Shown: piece after piece, positions 21,297-22,931 of the stretch | Position numbering within the stretch: position 1 is the stretch's first letter | Layout: each line of letters starts with the position of its first letter | Assembly: GCA_015680635.1 (NCBI GenBank) | Contig: JAABOA010000079.1 | Coordinates: 1-22,931, forward strand | Source: Lunasporangiospora selenospora | Lineage: Eukaryota; Mortierellomycota; Mortierellomycetes; Mortierellales; Mortierellaceae | Reading direction: 5' to 3' | Length of the DNA: 22,931 bases | Made by a program: the position numbers and the translations under genes | The notes under the pieces: generated by a model | Seen by the model: the letters and a program-made list of their open reading frames with translations, nothing else | What the model was told of the DNA's origin: nothing | Databases searched by the model: none

Positions 21297-22931
21297 ATGA
21301 GCTCGTTTAAGAGACGCGTTCCTTCAGCACAGGCAAGTTTGCCAACAGGATGCCGTCTTTCAGCCTACAATGGACAAGTTCTCATTTCAACTGGTGTCCC
21401 TTCGTTGGATGATATCCTTGGCGGAGGCTTGCCCGTGGGAACTATTTTACTGATCCAAGAAGACCGCCAGACCTCGTATGGTCAACTGCTCTTGAAATAT
21501 TTTTTGCGACAAGGAGTTGTTGCGGGAGACAAGTGCGTTGTAGTCAGTGGAGACGAACCTCCCGAGGCAATTATGAGATCCTTGATGGGGATTGCTGGAG
21601 AAGAGTCGCTGAATGTCCCGCTCCAAAAGGGTGTCGACAATCGCGACGGAGGTGACGATGGAGACAATGATGCCGTCCAAGACAAATTGACCATTGCCTG
21701 GAGATACAGTGGACTCAAGAAATTTGAGAGCGGTGTCGAGGCCAGGAATACACCTAGTAAATGTAATTTTTTGATCTACCTACCCAAGAAAAAACCACTT
21801 TTGATCCTCCAATGCGATCGTGCTCTAGCCTCCCCTTTTTTTGTTCACCACTTTTCTCGTGTATTACTATCCCAATGTACGACTCTTAATAGCCATCTCA
21901 CCTCGCGTCAACAAGTCTGCAGCCCTGACTCCAGATTCACCTCCCTCAGCGGCTCAGATCCCTTTTTGCGAACAGTTTGATCTCACGACCAGAATCTCTG
22001 CTAGGGCGCTGGAATCTGCAGATACAACACTGATCGACTCTGGAGATATTTTGCGAAGCTTTGATGGAAGTCACCTTCGAAGCCTCAATTCTGAAAGCGA
22101 AGAGGAGGACAATGAGGAGGAGGACGATATGGAAGGACATAACCAACCGGATCTCTACAGAAGTGTTTTGGAAAAGATCCGGGACGTAGTTATTGGAGGA
22201 GGATTCAGTACGGCACTTGCTAGAAAGGATGCGGCTGATACGGCCGCCGCCAACAAGTTGCAGGAGCGTCATATCTGCAGAATTGGCATCAACTCAATTG
22301 CATCCCCAAGTTGGCGAGGCAGGACTCCTCACGTAATGCGAAAAGATTATCGAAACGCCTATCTTTGTACTTGCATTTGCCTTTTTTTTTCTTTTCTTTT
22401 TCGGGACCACCCAAATATCCTGGCATTAACAGACCAATTGGTGCCCTTCGTCTTTTCCAGGATCTCTACAAGTTTCTCCATGCGCTTCGTGGACTTCTTC
22501 GATTCAGTTTTGGTGCTGCCGTAGTCACTATTCCAGCCCATCTCTACGGCACAATAGATCAACGGCATGTCACAGATGGATCCACCAGTTCGCCATTTAT
22601 TCATCGTCTGGAACAACTCTGTGACGCGTCGGTTCGGATCGAGTCGTTTGCAGGCGCATTGACGAATTCGTCCTCAGCCGCCTCGGATTACCACGGTCTT
22701 TTCCATGTTCACAAAATCCCTGTCCTCAACTCGCTTGTTCCTTCGTCGACAAAACTCTCGATCCTTTTGGACGGGTCTGTCAAGGGTACAGGGGGGGCCA
22801 GTGGAGCACGAGCAGGTAGTGGTGCCCCTGGCAGAAGTATGAATAACCTTGGCTTTAAGGTCCGTCGTAAACGGTTTGCGATTGAGACGTTCCATTTGCC
22901 TCCCGAGGGAGGCGTTGGCCAGAGAAGAACA
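21297..22931 (+). CDS. ELP4: Elongator complex subunit Elp4 (3' end beyond window)
   Basis: Elp4 forms a hexameric RecA-like ring with Elp5 and Elp6 that binds tRNA within Elongator, which modifies wobble uridines in the cytoplasm. Exons: 21297-21756, 21893-22332, 22461 to beyond 22931; 457 residues are visible, close to the yeast length (456). STGVPSLDDILGGGLPVGT at about 31-49 is the family N-terminal signature; the P-loop position reads IQEDRQTSYG, lacking a GKT/S as in other Elp4 proteins. Then come IAWRYSGLKKF, FCEQFDLTTRI, RIGINSIASPSW, DLYKFLHALRGLLR and, near the edge, GFKVRRKRFAIETFHLPPE, which sits near the C-terminus of Elp4. Low-complexity inserts lie near residues 117-128 and in exon 2 (EEEDNEEEDDMEG). 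Intron 1 has two possible donors, 21757 and 21763, both giving the same phase. The gene begins 294 bp after the previous stop. Confidence 0.93.

Overview
The window looks like nuclear DNA from an early-diverging fungus, most likely Mucoromycota or Mortierellomycotina. Genes are intron-rich: introns are mostly 80-150 nt with GTAAGT-like donors and TAG/CAG acceptors, and a few are about 500 nt. It encodes a fungal copper-fist regulator, a GPI-type chitin deacetylase and a short Ran. The lineage call is inference. I see no prophage, plasmid, CRISPR array or intact transposon.

Layout: seven protein genes, each rebuilt exon by exon, with all junction phases closing. (1) 515-4803 (+): importin-7/8 family karyopherin, 10 exons, 1070 aa. 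(2) 6323-8422 (-): TMEM33/Pom33 family membrane protein, 5 exons, 271 aa. (3) 8583-10512 (-): secreted, probably GPI-anchored chitin deacetylase, 5 exons, 380 aa. (4) 11292-14110 (-): copper-fist transcription factor with three extra Cys clusters, 5 exons, 765 aa. (5) 15553-16928 (+): Ran GTPase, 4 exons, 212 aa. (6) 17386-21002 (+): ICE2/NARG2-like subunit of the little elongation complex, 3 exons, 1130 aa, with Arg-Gly arrays at both ends. (7) 21297 to the window end (+): Elongator subunit Elp4, 3 exons seen, cut at or just before its C-terminus.

Non-genic stretches: a leader region (1-514); a 1.5-kb spacer (4804-6322) holding a decayed array of about 190-bp repeats flanked by paired TTGGTGGC boxes; a 0.8-kb spacer with a TCAC microsatellite running into a 9-N gap (10513-11291); a 1.4-kb divergent promoter region between the copper-fist gene and Ran (14111-15552); and a pyrimidine-rich spacer (16929-17385).

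How the genes relate: three of the seven belong to nuclear transport or the pore/ER membrane (importin-7/8, Pom33-like, Ran). Two act around RNA polymerase II or tRNA modification (ICE2-like, Elp4). The chitin deacetylase and copper-fist genes stand in tandem on one strand. These are eukaryotic single-gene units, so adjacency alone does not show joint function. The content is mostly conserved housekeeping. The least ordinary items are the fungal ICE2-like protein with its open 120-nt intron, the Cys-cluster layout of the copper regulator, and the spacer repeat array.
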